Part shown: positions 52,752 to 62,362 of the stretch, in pieces
Layout: each line of letters starts with the position of its first letter
Numbering within the stretch: the stretch's first letter is position 1
Source: Roseateles violae
GTDB taxonomy: Bacteria > Pseudomonadota > Gammaproteobacteria > Burkholderiales > Burkholderiaceae_C
Assembly: GCF_030410485.1 (NCBI RefSeq)
Contig: NZ_JAUHHC010000001.1
Span: 372,001 to 436,000 of the forward strand
Direction: 5' to 3'
Length of the DNA stretch: 64,000 nt
Made by a program: the position numbers and the translations under genes
The notes under the pieces: generated by a model
What the model saw: only the letters and a program-made list of their open reading frames with translations
Told to the model about the DNA's origin: nothing
The model's database searches: none

Positions 52752-53398
52752 GGGCGCTCGCTCAGCGCCAGGCGCAGGCCGAAGGACAGGAACAGCGCGC
52801 CGATGCCGCGGTTCAGCCAGCGCGCCAGCAGCGCGCCGGGCCGCAAGCGGCGACTGGCCAGCGCCGTCGAGACGGCCAGCAGATGGCACCACAGCATGCC
52901 GTTGAAATTGAAGATCGCGCCCAGAACGATGAAGGCCAGCGCCTTGTGCGGCGCCTCCGGCGCGATGAACTGCGGCACGAAGGCGAGGAAGAACAGCGCC
53001 ACCTTGGGATTCAGCACATTGGTCCAGAAGCCCTGGCTGAAGATCTTGCGATAGGGCAGCGGCGGCGGGGCCGGCGGCGCATCGCCCGCCCCCTCGTTCG
53101 CCGCCTCGCTGCGCCGGCTGATCAGCATCGCCAGGCCGATCCAGACCAGATAGGCGGCGCCCAGCCATTTGACGACGCTGAAGGCCCAGCTCGAGGCGGC
53201 CAGCAGCGCCGACAGGCCCAGCGCCGCCGCCAGCACATGGACGCAGGTGCCGGCGCCTATGCCCAGCGCGGCGGCCGAGCCGGCGCGCCAGCCCTGCGTC
53301 GCGCTGCGCGTCATGATCAGCAGCGAATCGGGGCCCGGCGCGATGTTCAGGAGCAGGCCGGAAATAATGAACAGGCTCAGGTCGTGGATGCCAAGCAT
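52748..53398 (-). CDS. LysE/RhtB-family amino-acid exporter
   Basis: A 216-residue, six-helix membrane exporter. Typical family segments are LSLFIISGLLLNIAPGPDSLLI at the N terminus (the NxxPGPD motif), GWRAGSAAALGIGAGTCVHVLAAALGLSALL and FSQGFWTNVLNPKVALFFLAFVPQF. RhtB-type proteins expel amino acids such as threonine or homoserine. ATG 53398 is preferred (GGAG nine bases upstream) over a TTG at 53407 that sits on the ribosome site. It overlaps the DUF1992 gene behind it. Confidence 0.92.
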   Translation of the reverse strand: MLGIHDLSLFIISGLLLNIAPGPDSLLIMTRSATQGWRAGSAAALGIGAGTCVHVLAAALGLSALLAASSWAFSVVKWLGAAYLVWIGLAMLISRRSEAANEGAGDAPPAPPPLPYRKIFSQGFWTNVLNPKVALFFLAFVPQFIAPEAPHKALAFIVLGAIFNFNGMLWCHLLAVSTALASRRLRPGALLARWLNRGIGALFLSFGLRLALSERP

Positions 53399-53420
53399 GG
53401 GGAACAACTCCGTCGAGCCC

Positions 53421-53981
53421 TCAGCCTAACCGATCCGCCGCGGGCGTGTCCGCGGCTGGCAGCTCGCGCAGCATCAGCAGCTCGTCGGCGGCGAGGCCGT
53501 TGCGCGCCAGCCGCTGCGCCCGCGTCGCCTCGACAAAGCCCAGTCGCCCGAGCAGGCGCAGCGAGCGCCAGTTGGCGCGCTTGAGCATGGCATGCAGGCG
53601 CTGCGCGCGGTACTGCCGGGCCAACTCCTCGATCATCGCGCTGCAGGCCTCGAAGGCGAGGCCGCGGCCCCAGTGCGTGCTGCCGAGTTCGTAGGCGATC
53701 GCCGTGCTGTCGGCGGCGACGCTGGCCTGCACATAGCCGATCAGCGCCGCCGATGCCTGCTCGCGCAGCACCCAGTTCAGCCACAGCTGGCGGCCGTCGG
53801 GCGAGCGCCGGCTCTCCAGCCGCAGATAGCGCTGGCGCAGCGCCTCGACCGAGTCCGGCGGCGCGTTCTCGTAGGCGTAGAGCGCCGGATCGCTGAGCAC
53901 GACGAACATCGCCGGCGCATGCTCGGCAAGCTGCGGTTCCAGCCGCAGGCGCGCGCTTGCCAGTTCGCGCATCAGCGCCAT
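53421..53981 (-). CDS. GNAT-family N-acetyltransferase (RimJ-like)
   Basis: A 186-residue acetyltransferase of the RimJ/RimL-like GNAT subgroup. SARLRLEPQLAEHAPAMFVVLSDPALYAY is the usual first strand-helix, and YELGSTHWGRGLAFEACSAMIE gives the acetyl-CoA pyrophosphate loop (xWGRGxA), followed by KRANWRSLRLLGRLGFVE. Substrate unknown. The start may be ATG 53981 or ATG 53972; both overlap the end of the DUF1232 gene, so translation is coupled either way. Confidence 0.87.
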   Translation of the reverse strand: MALMRELASARLRLEPQLAEHAPAMFVVLSDPALYAYENAPPDSVEALRQRYLRLESRRSPDGRQLWLNWVLREQASAALIGYVQASVAADSTAIAYELGSTHWGRGLAFEACSAMIEELARQYRAQRLHAMLKRANWRSLRLLGRLGFVEATRAQRLARNGLAADELLMLRELPAADTPAADRLG

Positions 53982-54361
53982 GGCCAGAGCCCCAGCCAGG
54001 CCAGCAGGGCCGCCAGCAGCAGCAGCCACAGCAGCACGATCGCCGCCGCGGCCAGCCAGCTGCGCGGCTTTTCAAGCAGGGCCGCGGCACGCGCGCGGGC
54101 GCGCTGCATCACCGCAGCCGGCATCCAGCGCAGCACCAGCCACAGGCCCAGCGGCAAGAGGATCAGCTCGTCCAGCAGGCCCAGCACCGGGATGAAGTCG
54201 GGGATCAGATCGATCGGGCTCAGCGCATAGGCCGCGATGAACAGCGCCAGCAGCCGTGGCAGCAAGGGCGCCGCCGGATCGCGCGCGGCAAAGAAGACGG
54301 CGATCACCTCGGACCGCAGCGCCAGCGCCCAGCGCTTCAGCAGGCCAAGGCGCCGGCCCAT
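53972..54361 (-). CDS. DUF1232 (YkvA-like) membrane protein
   Basis: A 129-residue protein. The DUF1232 core YALSPIDLIPDFIPVLGLLDE lies at about residues 45-65, flanked by hydrophobic segments, and a further helix (LAAAAIVLLWLLLLAALLAWLGL) ends the protein. Function is unknown; YkvA-type proteins are common in bacteria and plants. It begins three bases after the stop of the acyl-CoA ligase gene and overlaps the acetyltransferase gene. Confidence 0.88.
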   Translation of the reverse strand: MGRRLGLLKRWALALRSEVIAVFFAARDPAAPLLPRLLALFIAAYALSPIDLIPDFIPVLGLLDELILLPLGLWLVLRWMPAAVMQRARARAAALLEKPRSWLAAAAIVLLWLLLLAALLAWLGLWPWR

Positions 54362-54364
54362 CGC

Positions 54365-56056
54365 TCAATCACCCCAGACGACTTTTTTCCTGCCGGCCAC
54401 CCACTCGTCGTAATGCGCGGCATAGACCTCCTCGATCCGGTTGCGCTTGACCTTGAAGGTCGGCGTGATGAAGCCGTTGTCGACGGTCCAGGGCGTCTTG
54501 ATCGCGACCAGGCATTCGAGCTGCTCGTGCGGGTCGAGCCGCGCATTGATCTCGTCCAGGTGCGCGCTCAGCTGCGCGTCGAGTTCGGCGCGCGCGGCCG
54601 CGCTGCCGCCGCTGCGCTCGGCCGCATCGGCCGACAGCATCACCACGCCCAGCGGCTGGCTCAGGTTCGCGCCGGTGACCACGCAGGCCTCGACGGCCGG
54701 GTGCATGCACAGGCGGTCCTCGATCGGCGCCGGCGCGACGTACTTGCCCTTGCTGGTCTTGAACAGGTCCTTGACCCGGCCGGTGATGCGCAGGCAGCCA
54801 TTGGCGTCCTCGGCGGCCTTGTCGCCGGTGCGCAGCCAGCCATCGGCCGTGAAGGCCTCGCGGCTCTGCTCGGGCTCCTTGTAGTAGCCCAGCATCACCG
54901 CCGGGCTGCGCATCTGCAGCTCGCCGCTGGCCGGATCGATGCGCGTCTGCACGCCGGCGTAGGGCTTGCCGACCGTGCCGCGCTGGTTCTGGCCCGGGAT
55001 GGTGATGTGCGAGACGGCCAGGTTCTCGGTCATGCCATAGCCCTCGTTGATCGGCAGGCCCAGCTTCGCGTACCACTCGAGCAGGGCCAGCGGCATCGGC
55101 GCGGCGCCGCCGGCGGCAATGCGGCACTGGTCCAGGCCCAGCGCCTTCTGCACCTTGCGCCGGATCAGGCCGCCGATCAGCGGCAGCGAGAGCAGCAGGT
55201 CCAGCTTCTTCTGCGGCAGCTTCTGCAGGATGCCTTGCTGGAACTTGACCCACAGCCGCGGCACCGAGAAGAACACGGTCGGCCGCGCGCGCTGCAGATC
55301 GGCGGCAAAGCTGTCCAGCGACTCGGCGAAGTAGATGCGCATGCCGGTGTGCAGCCAGCCATGCTCGACCAGCATGCGCTCGACCACATGGGCCAGCGGC
55401 AGATAGGACAGCATGCGGTCCGAGCCACTCAGCTGGAAGCGCTCGATGCCGGTGGAGATCGCCCACGCAAAGGCGCCGAAGCTGTGCATCACGCCCTTGG
55501 GCAGGCCGGTCGTGCCCGAGGTGTAGATCAGCGTGCACAGCTCCTCGGCGCCGCGCACCGGTTCGCCCTGCAGCGGCGGCGTGCGCGCGCAGATCGCGTC
55601 CCAGCCCTCGTAGCGCTGCTTGGCCTCGTCCGGCGACAGCGGATAGCTGATGCAGGGCAGGCCCATCGGCACACCGGCCTTCATCGTCTCCCAGCCGTCG
55701 AGCTTGCCGACAAACAGCGCCTTGGCCTCGCTGTGCTCGAGGATCTGGCGGATGGTCTCCGGCGCCAGAGTCGGATAAAGCGGCACCGAGACATGGCCGG
55801 CCATCCAGATCGCCAGGTCGCTCATCAGCCACCAGGCGCAGTTCTTCGACAGGATGGCGATCTTGGAGCCCGGCTCCCAGCCCTGCGCCTGCAGATGGGC
55901 GGCCATGCGGCGCACGCCGTCAGCGACCTGGGCCCAAGTCAGCTCCAGCAGCTGGCCGCCGCCCAGCGGCTGGGTCAGCGTCGGGCGATCGGGGGCCTGG
56001 CGCTCCCAGTGGTACAGGCGCTGCAGCGCCAGCGAATCGGTGGCGATGGCGGGCAT
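54365..56056 (-). CDS. Long-chain-type AMP-dependent acyl-CoA ligase
   Basis: A 563-residue ANL-superfamily ligase of the long-chain acyl-CoA synthetase type. Motifs in order: P-loop YTSGTTGLPKGVMHS, YLPLAHVVERM, GYGMTENLAVSHI, WLRTGDKAAED, and the hinge-region GRVKDLFKTSKGKYVAP; the last is characteristic of long-chain (FadD15/ACSL-like) enzymes. The C-terminal lysine region FKVKRNRIEE is present. A GGAGA site lies just before ATG 56056. It heads the downstream minus-strand run and lies 62 bases after trpS. Confidence 0.92.
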   Translation of the reverse strand: MPAIATDSLALQRLYHWERQAPDRPTLTQPLGGGQLLELTWAQVADGVRRMAAHLQAQGWEPGSKIAILSKNCAWWLMSDLAIWMAGHVSVPLYPTLAPETIRQILEHSEAKALFVGKLDGWETMKAGVPMGLPCISYPLSPDEAKQRYEGWDAICARTPPLQGEPVRGAEELCTLIYTSGTTGLPKGVMHSFGAFAWAISTGIERFQLSGSDRMLSYLPLAHVVERMLVEHGWLHTGMRIYFAESLDSFAADLQRARPTVFFSVPRLWVKFQQGILQKLPQKKLDLLLSLPLIGGLIRRKVQKALGLDQCRIAAGGAAPMPLALLEWYAKLGLPINEGYGMTENLAVSHITIPGQNQRGTVGKPYAGVQTRIDPASGELQMRSPAVMLGYYKEPEQSREAFTADGWLRTGDKAAEDANGCLRITGRVKDLFKTSKGKYVAPAPIEDRLCMHPAVEACVVTGANLSQPLGVVMLSADAAERSGGSAAARAELDAQLSAHLDEINARLDPHEQLECLVAIKTPWTVDNGFITPTFKVKRNRIEEVYAAHYDEWVAGRKKVVWGD

Positions 56057-56118
56057 CGGCGGTCTCCTTTTTTATGTGCCGCCTTTCTATCACGCGGCCA
56101 GGGCCGCCCGCCCTCTGG

Positions 56119-57429
56119 TCAGCCCTGCTCGGCCTCCTGCAGCGCGGCCAGCGCCGCCTGCAGCGCCTCGGGTGCGAGGCCCTCGGCGCGCTGCACCGGG
56201 GCCTGGTCCAGCGCCGCCGCGCCCTCGCGCTTGAGGCGGGCGACCCACTGGCCGGCCTCGCGGCCGGCCTCGAAGCCCTCGCTCTGCAGCAGCAGCGAGC
56301 CATCGGCGGCATTGAGCTTGAAGTAGAAGCGGCCATCGGCCTCGCGGTACTGCTTGAACACGGGCAGCGCCGGCTTGTCGGCCTTCACCACCTTGGCCGC
56401 GGCCTGCGGGACCGCGCTGAAACGCGACAGACCGACCGCCGCGCGCAGCTCCGCCAGCAGCGGCGCGGCCAGCGCGCGCGCCTTGGCGGCACCTTCCTGC
56501 AGGATGGCCTCGATCTTCTCCGGATGCGCCATCAGCTCGGCATAGCGCGCGCGCATCGGGCCGATCTGCGATTCGATCTGATCGAACAGGCGCTGCTTGG
56601 CCTCGCCCCAGGCCAGGCCGGCGCGCAGCTCGGCGCGGAAGGCCGCGCGCTGCTCGGGCGTGGCAAAGGCGTCGAAGATGGTCACCAGCGCCTGGCCCTC
56701 GGGCTCCTTGGGCTCGCCGGGCAGCCGGGAGTCGGTGACGATGCGGGCGATCGCCTCGCGCAAGGCCTTGGCGCCGCCCTCGAACAGCGGCACGACGTTG
56801 TCGTAGCTCTTGCTCATCTTGCGGCCGTCCAGGCCCGGCAGCAGCTCCATCTCGGCATCGGTCTGCGCCTCGGGCAGCACGAAGAACTCGCGGCCCCGGC
56901 CGAACAGATGGTTGAAGCGCTGGGCGACGTCGCGCGCCATCTCGATGTGCTGGACCTGGTCCTTGCCGACCGGCACGCGGTGCGCGTTGAACATCAGGAT
57001 GTCGGCCGCCATCAGGATCGGGTAGCTGTACAGGCCCATGGTCACGCCGGCGTCGGCGTCCTCGCCCTCGGCCAGATTGGCATCGACGGCGGCCTTGTAG
57101 GCATGCGCCCGGTTCATCTGGCCCTTGGAGGTGACGCAGGTCAGCAGCCAGGTCAGCTCGGGGATCTCGGGGATGTCGCTCTGCCGGTAGAACACCACGC
57201 GCGCCGGATCGAGGCCGGCGGCCAGCCAGGTGGCGGCGATCTCCAGGCGCGAACGGGCGATGCGGTCCGGCTCGTCGCACTTGATCAGCGCGTGGTAGTC
57301 GGCCATGAAGAAGAAGCTCTCGACGCCGGCCTCGCGGCTGGCGGCGATCGCGGGCCGGATCGCGCCGACGTAATTGCCGAGATGCAGGGTACCGGTGGTG
57401 GTGATGCCGGTCAGGACGCGCTGGGTCAT
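56119..57429 (-). CDS. trpS: Tryptophan-tRNA ligase with C-terminal extension
   Basis: A 436-residue class I synthetase. The HIGH motif appears as HLGN ([10 protein letters not shown], residues ~14-23) and KMSKS is exact (RKMSKSYDN, about 203-207). The catalytic core ends near residue 335, as in the ~334-residue E. coli enzyme; about 100 more residues follow. That tail contains [34 protein letters not shown], which resembles a DUF1508/YegP fold strand pattern, then an Ala/Glu-rich end. Longer TrpS versions occur in Burkholderiales. It is divergent from the GGDEF-EAL gene. Confidence 0.95.
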   Translation of the reverse strand: MTQRVLTGITTTGTLHLGNYVGAIRPAIAASREAGVESFFFMADYHALIKCDEPDRIARSRLEIAATWLAAGLDPARVVFYRQSDIPEIPELTWLLTCVTSKGQMNRAHAYKAAVDANLAEGEDADAGVTMGLYSYPILMAADILMFNAHRVPVGKDQVQHIEMARDVAQRFNHLFGRGREFFVLPEAQTDAEMELLPGLDGRKMSKSYDNVVPLFEGGAKALREAIARIVTDSRLPGEPKEPEGQALVTIFDAFATPEQRAAFRAELRAGLAWGEAKQRLFDQIESQIGPMRARYAELMAHPEKIEAILQEGAAKARALAAPLLAELRAAVGLSRFSAVPQAAAKVVKADKPALPVFKQYREADGRFYFKLNAADGSLLLQSEGFEAGREAGQWVARLKREGAAALDQAPVQRAEGLAPEALQAALAALQEAEQG

Positions 57430-57577
57430 GGTGTGCGGAATGCAGACAGTGAAGGGCTATTGTCGAGCAAGACGGCACGGGATCGGCCAGCCGGGGGAGG
57501 GGACCGGCGCCCAAGCCGCGCCCGAACCGCTAGCATTCGCACACCCCAAAACAGCGAGAGCCGTAGCAAAGGCGCCG

Positions 57578-59857
57578 ATGACCTCCTTGATGCTGATCAG
57601 CGCGGGCCTCAATGCGATGCTCGGCGGCGCCCTGTTGCTGCTGTGGCGCCTGGATCGGCGCTATCTGCATGTGCGGCAATGGGGCTGGAGCTGGGTGCTG
57701 CTGGGCGGGGGCCTGATCCTCGGTCCGGTGCTGCAGGATGCGCTGCCGGCCGGGCCGCTGCGCAATCTGCAGATGCTGCTGGGCGCGACGGCGCTGATGG
57801 GTTCGCAGCTGCTGCAGCTGGCCGGTGCGCTGGCCTACCGCGGCCATGCGCTGCGGCTGCGCCTGGCGCTGCCGGCGCTGGCGGTGGCGGTGCTGGCCCT
57901 GGCCGTGCTGGGCCTGCGCGACTTCCATGCGGCGCTCTGGTTCGGCGCCGCGCTGCTGGCGGTGGGCAGCGCCTGCAGCGCGCTGCTGCTGTGGCGCGGC
58001 GGCCATCGCTTCGAGCGCTGGATCGCCGCCGGCTTCGCCGCGCTGGCCCTGGTGCACCTGAGCGGCCCCCTGCTCGATCCGCAGGGCCGCTCGGCCATCA
58101 CCTACACGGCTGGCCTGCTGGTGCAGACGGCGCTGAGCCTGGGCCTGATCCTGCTGTCGGTGGGCCGCGCGCACCGCGAGACGCGCCGCCAGGGCGAGCG
58201 CTTCACCCGCCTGGCCGAGCATTCGCTGCAGGGCCTGGTGGTGCTGCAGAACCACCGCGCCGTCTATGCCAACCCGGCGGCGCTGACGATGTTCGGCTTC
58301 GAGGAGGTCGCGGTGCCGGCGCCCGAGCCGACCGATCTGCTGGCCGAGCTGGTGCCGCTGGAGTTGCAGGCGGCGGCGCGCGAGCGCCATGCGGCGGTGC
58401 TGGCCGACCGCGGCGCCCGCATCGAATGGGACAGCACGCGGCTGTCACGCGACGGCCGGGTGATCCATATCCGCGGCCTGTCCAGCCATCTGGAATGGGA
58501 CGGCGCGCCGGCCGAGCTGCTGGTGATGATCGACGACACCTCGCGCCAGCGCGCCACCGACGCGCTGCGCCGCCAGGCCCTGCACGACGAGCTGACCGAT
58601 CTGCCGAACCGCAATTTTGCCGTCGAGCGCCTGCGCGAGCTCAGCTATCTGGGCGCGCCGCCCTTCGCGCTGATCTCGGCCGATCTGGACCGCTTCCAGC
58701 TGGTCAACGAAAGCCTTGGCTACGAGGTCGGCGACGGCCTGCTGCGCGCGATCGCGCGGCGCCTGACCCGGCGCCTGCCGCCGCAGGCGACGCTGACCCG
58801 GCTCGGCGAGGACCAGTTCCTGGTGCTGATCGAGGGCACGGCCGAGCGTGCGGCGGCACAGGAGGTCGTCGAGCAGCTGATGGGCATGCTGGAGACGCCC
58901 TTCGCCGTCGAGGGCACCGAGCTGCTGGTACATATGTCGGCCGGGGTCGCGCTGTTTCCGCAGGACGCGCGCGACGGCGCGGCGCTGCTGCGCGCCGCCG
59001 AGGCCGCCATGCACCGCGCCAAGAGCCGCGCCGGTGCAGCCTGGCTGTTCTTCGACCAGGGCATGAACGGCGCCTCGCGCGCGCGCCTGGACACCGAGCA
59101 GGCACTGGGCCGCGCGATCGCGGCGCGCGAGTTCCTGCTCGAGTACCAGCCCAAGTTCCGCGCCGGCACGCGCACGCTGAGCGGCTTCGAGGCGCTGGTG
59201 CGCTGGGAGCGGCCCGGCCGTGGCCGCGTCAGCCCGGGCGAATTCGTGCCGGCCGCCGAACGCACCGGCCAGATCAAGGCGCTGGGCGAGCTGATCGTCG
59301 AGCTGGCCTGCACGCAGCTGCTCGACTGGCAGCGCCGCTTCGGCCGCGCGCCCTCGGTGGCGATCAATGTGTCGCCGCTGCAGTTCGAGGACGCCGGCTT
59401 CGCCGGTCGCCTGCTGGCCCGGCTGGCCGCGCTGGGCCTGCCCAGCGGCGCGCTGGAGATCGAGATCACCGAGACCGCCGCCATCGGCCATCTGGGCCGC
59501 GTGCTGCCGCAGCTGAACCGGCTGCGCAGCGAGGGCGTGGCCTGTGCGCTGGACGATTTCGGCACCGGCCAGTCCTCGCTGACCATGCTGCGCCAGCTGC
59601 CGATCAGCACGGTCAAGCTGGACCGCAGCATGATCGAGCCGCTGCCCGAGGTGCAGGCCAGCGCCGTCGTGATGGCGACCTGCGCGCTGGGCCAGTCGCT
59701 GAACCTGGAGATCGTGGCCGAAGGCGTGGAGACCGAGCAGCAGGCCGAGGCCGCCGAGGCGCTGGGCTGCACCCAGCTGCAGGGCTACCACCTGGGCCGG
59801 CCGATGACGCCGGAACAGGCCGGCGAGCTGCTGACGCTCGCCTTCGCCGCTCAGTAG
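57578..59857 (+). CDS. Membrane PAS-GGDEF-EAL protein with degenerate GGDEF
   Basis: A 759-residue protein: about seven N-terminal helices (residues ~1-200), a PAS-like domain (AEHSLQGLVVLQNHRAVYANPAALTMFGF), a GGDEF-fold domain and an EAL domain. The cyclase site reads LGEDQF instead of GGDEF, so synthase activity is probably lost and the domain may only bind GTP or dimerise. The EAL domain keeps EALVRW, the Asn in INVSPLQF, EITETA, DDFGTG, the Lys in VKLDRSMI and EGVETEQQ, so c-di-GMP hydrolysis is expected. Start ATG 57578 (MTSLMLISAGLN) begins right at the first helix. Its stop overlaps that of psd by seven bases. Confidence 0.92.
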   Translation: MTSLMLISAGLNAMLGGALLLLWRLDRRYLHVRQWGWSWVLLGGGLILGPVLQDALPAGPLRNLQMLLGATALMGSQLLQLAGALAYRGHALRLRLALPALAVAVLALAVLGLRDFHAALWFGAALLAVGSACSALLLWRGGHRFERWIAAGFAALALVHLSGPLLDPQGRSAITYTAGLLVQTALSLGLILLSVGRAHRETRRQGERFTRLAEHSLQGLVVLQNHRAVYANPAALTMFGFEEVAVPAPEPTDLLAELVPLELQAAARERHAAVLADRGARIEWDSTRLSRDGRVIHIRGLSSHLEWDGAPAELLVMIDDTSRQRATDALRRQALHDELTDLPNRNFAVERLRELSYLGAPPFALISADLDRFQLVNESLGYEVGDGLLRAIARRLTRRLPPQATLTRLGEDQFLVLIEGTAERAAAQEVVEQLMGMLETPFAVEGTELLVHMSAGVALFPQDARDGAALLRAAEAAMHRAKSRAGAAWLFFDQGMNGASRARLDTEQALGRAIAAREFLLEYQPKFRAGTRTLSGFEALVRWERPGRGRVSPGEFVPAAERTGQIKALGELIVELACTQLLDWQRRFGRAPSVAINVSPLQFEDAGFAGRLLARLAALGLPSGALEIEITETAAIGHLGRVLPQLNRLRSEGVACALDDFGTGQSSLTMLRQLPISTVKLDRSMIEPLPEVQASAVVMATCALGQSLNLEIVAEGVETEQQAEAAEALGCTQLQGYHLGRPMTPEQAGELLTLAFAAQ

Positions 59858-60693
59858 GCGGCCATCGGCTCGCCCAGGCGGATCGCGCCGCCGGGCTGCC
59901 AGGCACCGTTGAAGCTCAGCGGGCCCTTGGGAAACAGCATCACCACGGTGGAGCCGAGCAGGAAGCGGCCCATTTCCTCGCCCTGCTTCAGCGTGATGTG
60001 CTGCTCGGCATAGCGCCAGTCGCGGACATGGCCGGGGCGCGGCGGGTTGACCTGGCCATGCCAGACGGTGGCCATCGAGCCGACGATGGTGGCGCCGACC
60101 AGCACCAGCACCCAGGGACCGCGCTCGCCCTCGAACACGCAGACGACCCGCTCGTTGCGGGCGAACAGGCCCGGCACGCCGCGCGCCGTCGTCGGGTTGA
60201 CCGAGAACAGATCGCCGGGCACATGGATCATGCGCGTCAGGCGCCCGGCGCAGGGCATGTGGATGCGGTGGTAGTCGCGCGGGCTGAGGTAGAGCGTGGC
60301 GAAATGCCCGTCCTCGAACTGCGCGGCCAGCTGCGCATCGCCGCCGAGCAGGGCCGTCGTCGAATAGCTGTGGCCCTTGGCCTGGAAGATCTGATCGCGG
60401 GCTATGGCGCCGTACTGGCTGATCGCGCCGTCGACCGGGCAGATCAGCGGCGCCTCGGCGATCGGGCGGGCGCCCGGCTTCAGCGCGCGCGTGAAGAATT
60501 CATTGAAGCTCGGGTAGCTGGCGATGTCGGGATCGGCCGCCTCGGCCATGTCGACGCGGTAGCGCGCGACGAAGCGGCGGATCACCGCCGTCGTGATCCA
60601 GCCCAGGCGCGCCGAGGCCAGCTTGCCGGCCAGCCGGGTCAGGGCCAGCTTGGGCATCAGGTATTGCGGCAGCACGGCCAGGCGGTCGGACAC
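59851..60693 (-). CDS. psd: Phosphatidylserine decarboxylase proenzyme
   Basis: A 280-residue membrane-associated proenzyme that converts phosphatidylserine to phosphatidylethanolamine. The self-cleavage motif LGST lies at residues 246-249 (Ser248 becomes the pyruvoyl group); VDGAIS and YHRIHMPCAGR supply the Asp and His of the autocatalytic triad. Start GTG 60693 has AGGA seven bases upstream and gives MSDRLAVLPQYLMPK, a normal N terminus. A -10-like TACAAT (60731-60726, minus strand) sits upstream. It converges with the GGDEF-EAL gene. Confidence 0.95.
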   Translation of the reverse strand: MSDRLAVLPQYLMPKLALTRLAGKLASARLGWITTAVIRRFVARYRVDMAEAADPDIASYPSFNEFFTRALKPGARPIAEAPLICPVDGAISQYGAIARDQIFQAKGHSYSTTALLGGDAQLAAQFEDGHFATLYLSPRDYHRIHMPCAGRLTRMIHVPGDLFSVNPTTARGVPGLFARNERVVCVFEGERGPWVLVLVGATIVGSMATVWHGQVNPPRPGHVRDWRYAEQHITLKQGEEMGRFLLGSTVVMLFPKGPLSFNGAWQPGGAIRLGEPMAAY

Positions 60694-60725
60694 GGGGAAT
60701 CCTGTGAGTTTTTTGGAGCCGGGCG

Positions 60726-60731
60726 ATTGTA
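60726..60731 (-). promoter_or_regulatory. Probable -10 box of psd
   Basis: TACAAT on the minus strand, 33 bases upstream of the psd GTG, in the 120-base region shared with the divergent cysteine desulfurase gene. No matching -35 was found. Confidence 0.4.
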
Positions 60732-60813
60732 GAGGGCCGTCCCCAGCCGGTGCCGGCGGCGCCCCCGTTACCATTGGCATACCCGCGCCGGCCAGGCGCC
60801 GACCCCGATTCGC

Positions 60814-62358
60814 ATGGAAATCTATCTCGACGCCAATGCCACCACACCGGTGCTGGCGCAGGCCGCGCAGGCGGCCTTGCAGGCGATGGCCGACGATTTC
60901 GGCAACCCCAGCAGCGTGCACAGCACCGGCCTGAAAGCCCGGGCGCTGATGGATGCGGTACGCGCGCGCGCCAAGGCCCTGCTGGACACCGGCGCCGGCC
61001 AGCTGCTGTTCACCAGCGGCGCGACCGAGGGCATTCAGACCGCCGTGCTGTCGGCGCTGAACGCCTTGCGCGGCCGCCCCGGCGTCGACTGCCTGCTCTA
61101 CGGCGCGACCGAGCACAAGGCGGTGCCCGAGGCGCTCAGGCATTGGAACCAGCTGCTGGGCCTCGGTTTCGAGATCAAGCCGATCCCGGTCGACGGCGTC
61201 GGCCGGCACGACCTGGACTTCCTGCGCCGCCACGCCGCCCGCGCCGGCCTGGTCTGCACGATGGCGGCGAACAACGAGACCGGCGTCATCAGCGATCTGG
61301 CCGGCATCGAGGCGGCGCTCGCGGGCAGCCCGGCCTTCTGGCTGGTCGACGGCGTGCAGGCCCTGGGCAAGCTGCCGCTGCGCCTGGCCCGGACCCGCAT
61401 CGACTACGCGCCCTTCTCGGGCCACAAGCTCTATGCGCCCAAGGGCATCGGCCTGCTCTATGTGCGCGAGGGCGCGCCGGTGACGCCGCTGATGGCCGGC
61501 GGCGGCCAGGAAGGCGCGCTACGCGCCGGCACCGAGAACATGTCGGGCATCGCGGCCCTGGGCGCGGTGCTGGCGGCGCTGGACGATGGCCGCACCTTCC
61601 GCAGCCATGCCGAGCTGGCGCAGATGCGCGCGCGGCTGCTGGCCGCGCTGACCGAGGCGCTGCCGGGCCTGGTGCTCAATGCGCCGCTGGCGGGCACGCT
61701 GCCCACGACCTTGAACTTCGCCGTGCCGGGCCTGTCCTCGCGCCTGCTGCAGGATCTGTTCGATGCCGGCGGCGTGCGTGTCTCCGGCGGCTCGGCCTGC
61801 AGCGCCGCCAAGGCCGCGCCCAGCTTCGTGCTGGAGGCCATGGGCCTGCCCGAATGGCAGGCGGCCGGCGCGGTGCGCCTGTCCATAGGCCCCGCCACCG
61901 AGGCCGCGCTGGTCGACGAGGCCTGCGCCCGCATCCGCGCCTGCGGCGAGGCGCTGCGCCAGCACAGCCCCGGCGATGGCCCCTGGTGCGACGACCCGAA
62001 CGCGCTGGATCTCAGTGGCGCCGATGCCGTCGACTGCCGCACCGTCATCGGCGCGCAGCTGGAGGATTTCCTGCGCCGCCAGCCGGATCTTGTCATCGTC
62101 GACGTGCGCGAGCCCTACGAACATGCGCTGCCGCTGCCGGCCCTGCTGGCCGCACGCGAGATGCAGGCCGTGCCGATGAGCTGCCTGGGCACCGCGGCGC
62201 CGCAATGGCTGGCTTCAGGGAGGCCGCTGCTGTTCTTCTGCCGCAGCGGTGGCCGCAGCCGCCAGGCCGCGCAGACCCTGGCCGGCCTCGGCCACGAGCA
62301 GAGCTGGACGCTGGCCGGCGGCCTGGCCCTGCTGCCCGATCCCGCCGGCCACGGCTGA
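60814..62358 (+). CDS. Cysteine desulfurase fused to a rhodanese domain
   Basis: A 514-residue PLP enzyme of the IscS/NifS class with an extra C-terminal domain. The desulfurase part has DANATTP at the N terminus, ATEHKAV (His101), the PLP lysine in FSGHKLYAPKGIG (Lys205), and the persulfide cysteine in SGGSACSAAK (Cys329). From about residue 415 a rhodanese domain follows: LVIVDVREPYEH and an active loop CRSGGRS (Cys476). Sulfur taken from cysteine could pass directly from Cys329 to Cys476. The gene is followed after four bases by trhO. Standard IscS is ~404 residues, so the fusion adds ~110. Confidence 0.92.
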   Translation: MEIYLDANATTPVLAQAAQAALQAMADDFGNPSSVHSTGLKARALMDAVRARAKALLDTGAGQLLFTSGATEGIQTAVLSALNALRGRPGVDCLLYGATEHKAVPEALRHWNQLLGLGFEIKPIPVDGVGRHDLDFLRRHAARAGLVCTMAANNETGVISDLAGIEAALAGSPAFWLVDGVQALGKLPLRLARTRIDYAPFSGHKLYAPKGIGLLYVREGAPVTPLMAGGGQEGALRAGTENMSGIAALGAVLAALDDGRTFRSHAELAQMRARLLAALTEALPGLVLNAPLAGTLPTTLNFAVPGLSSRLLQDLFDAGGVRVSGGSACSAAKAAPSFVLEAMGLPEWQAAGAVRLSIGPATEAALVDEACARIRACGEALRQHSPGDGPWCDDPNALDLSGADAVDCRTVIGAQLEDFLRRQPDLVIVDVREPYEHALPLPALLAAREMQAVPMSCLGTAAPQWLASGRPLLFFCRSGGRSRQAAQTLAGLGHEQSWTLAGGLALLPDPAGHG

Positions 62359-62362
62359 CCAG

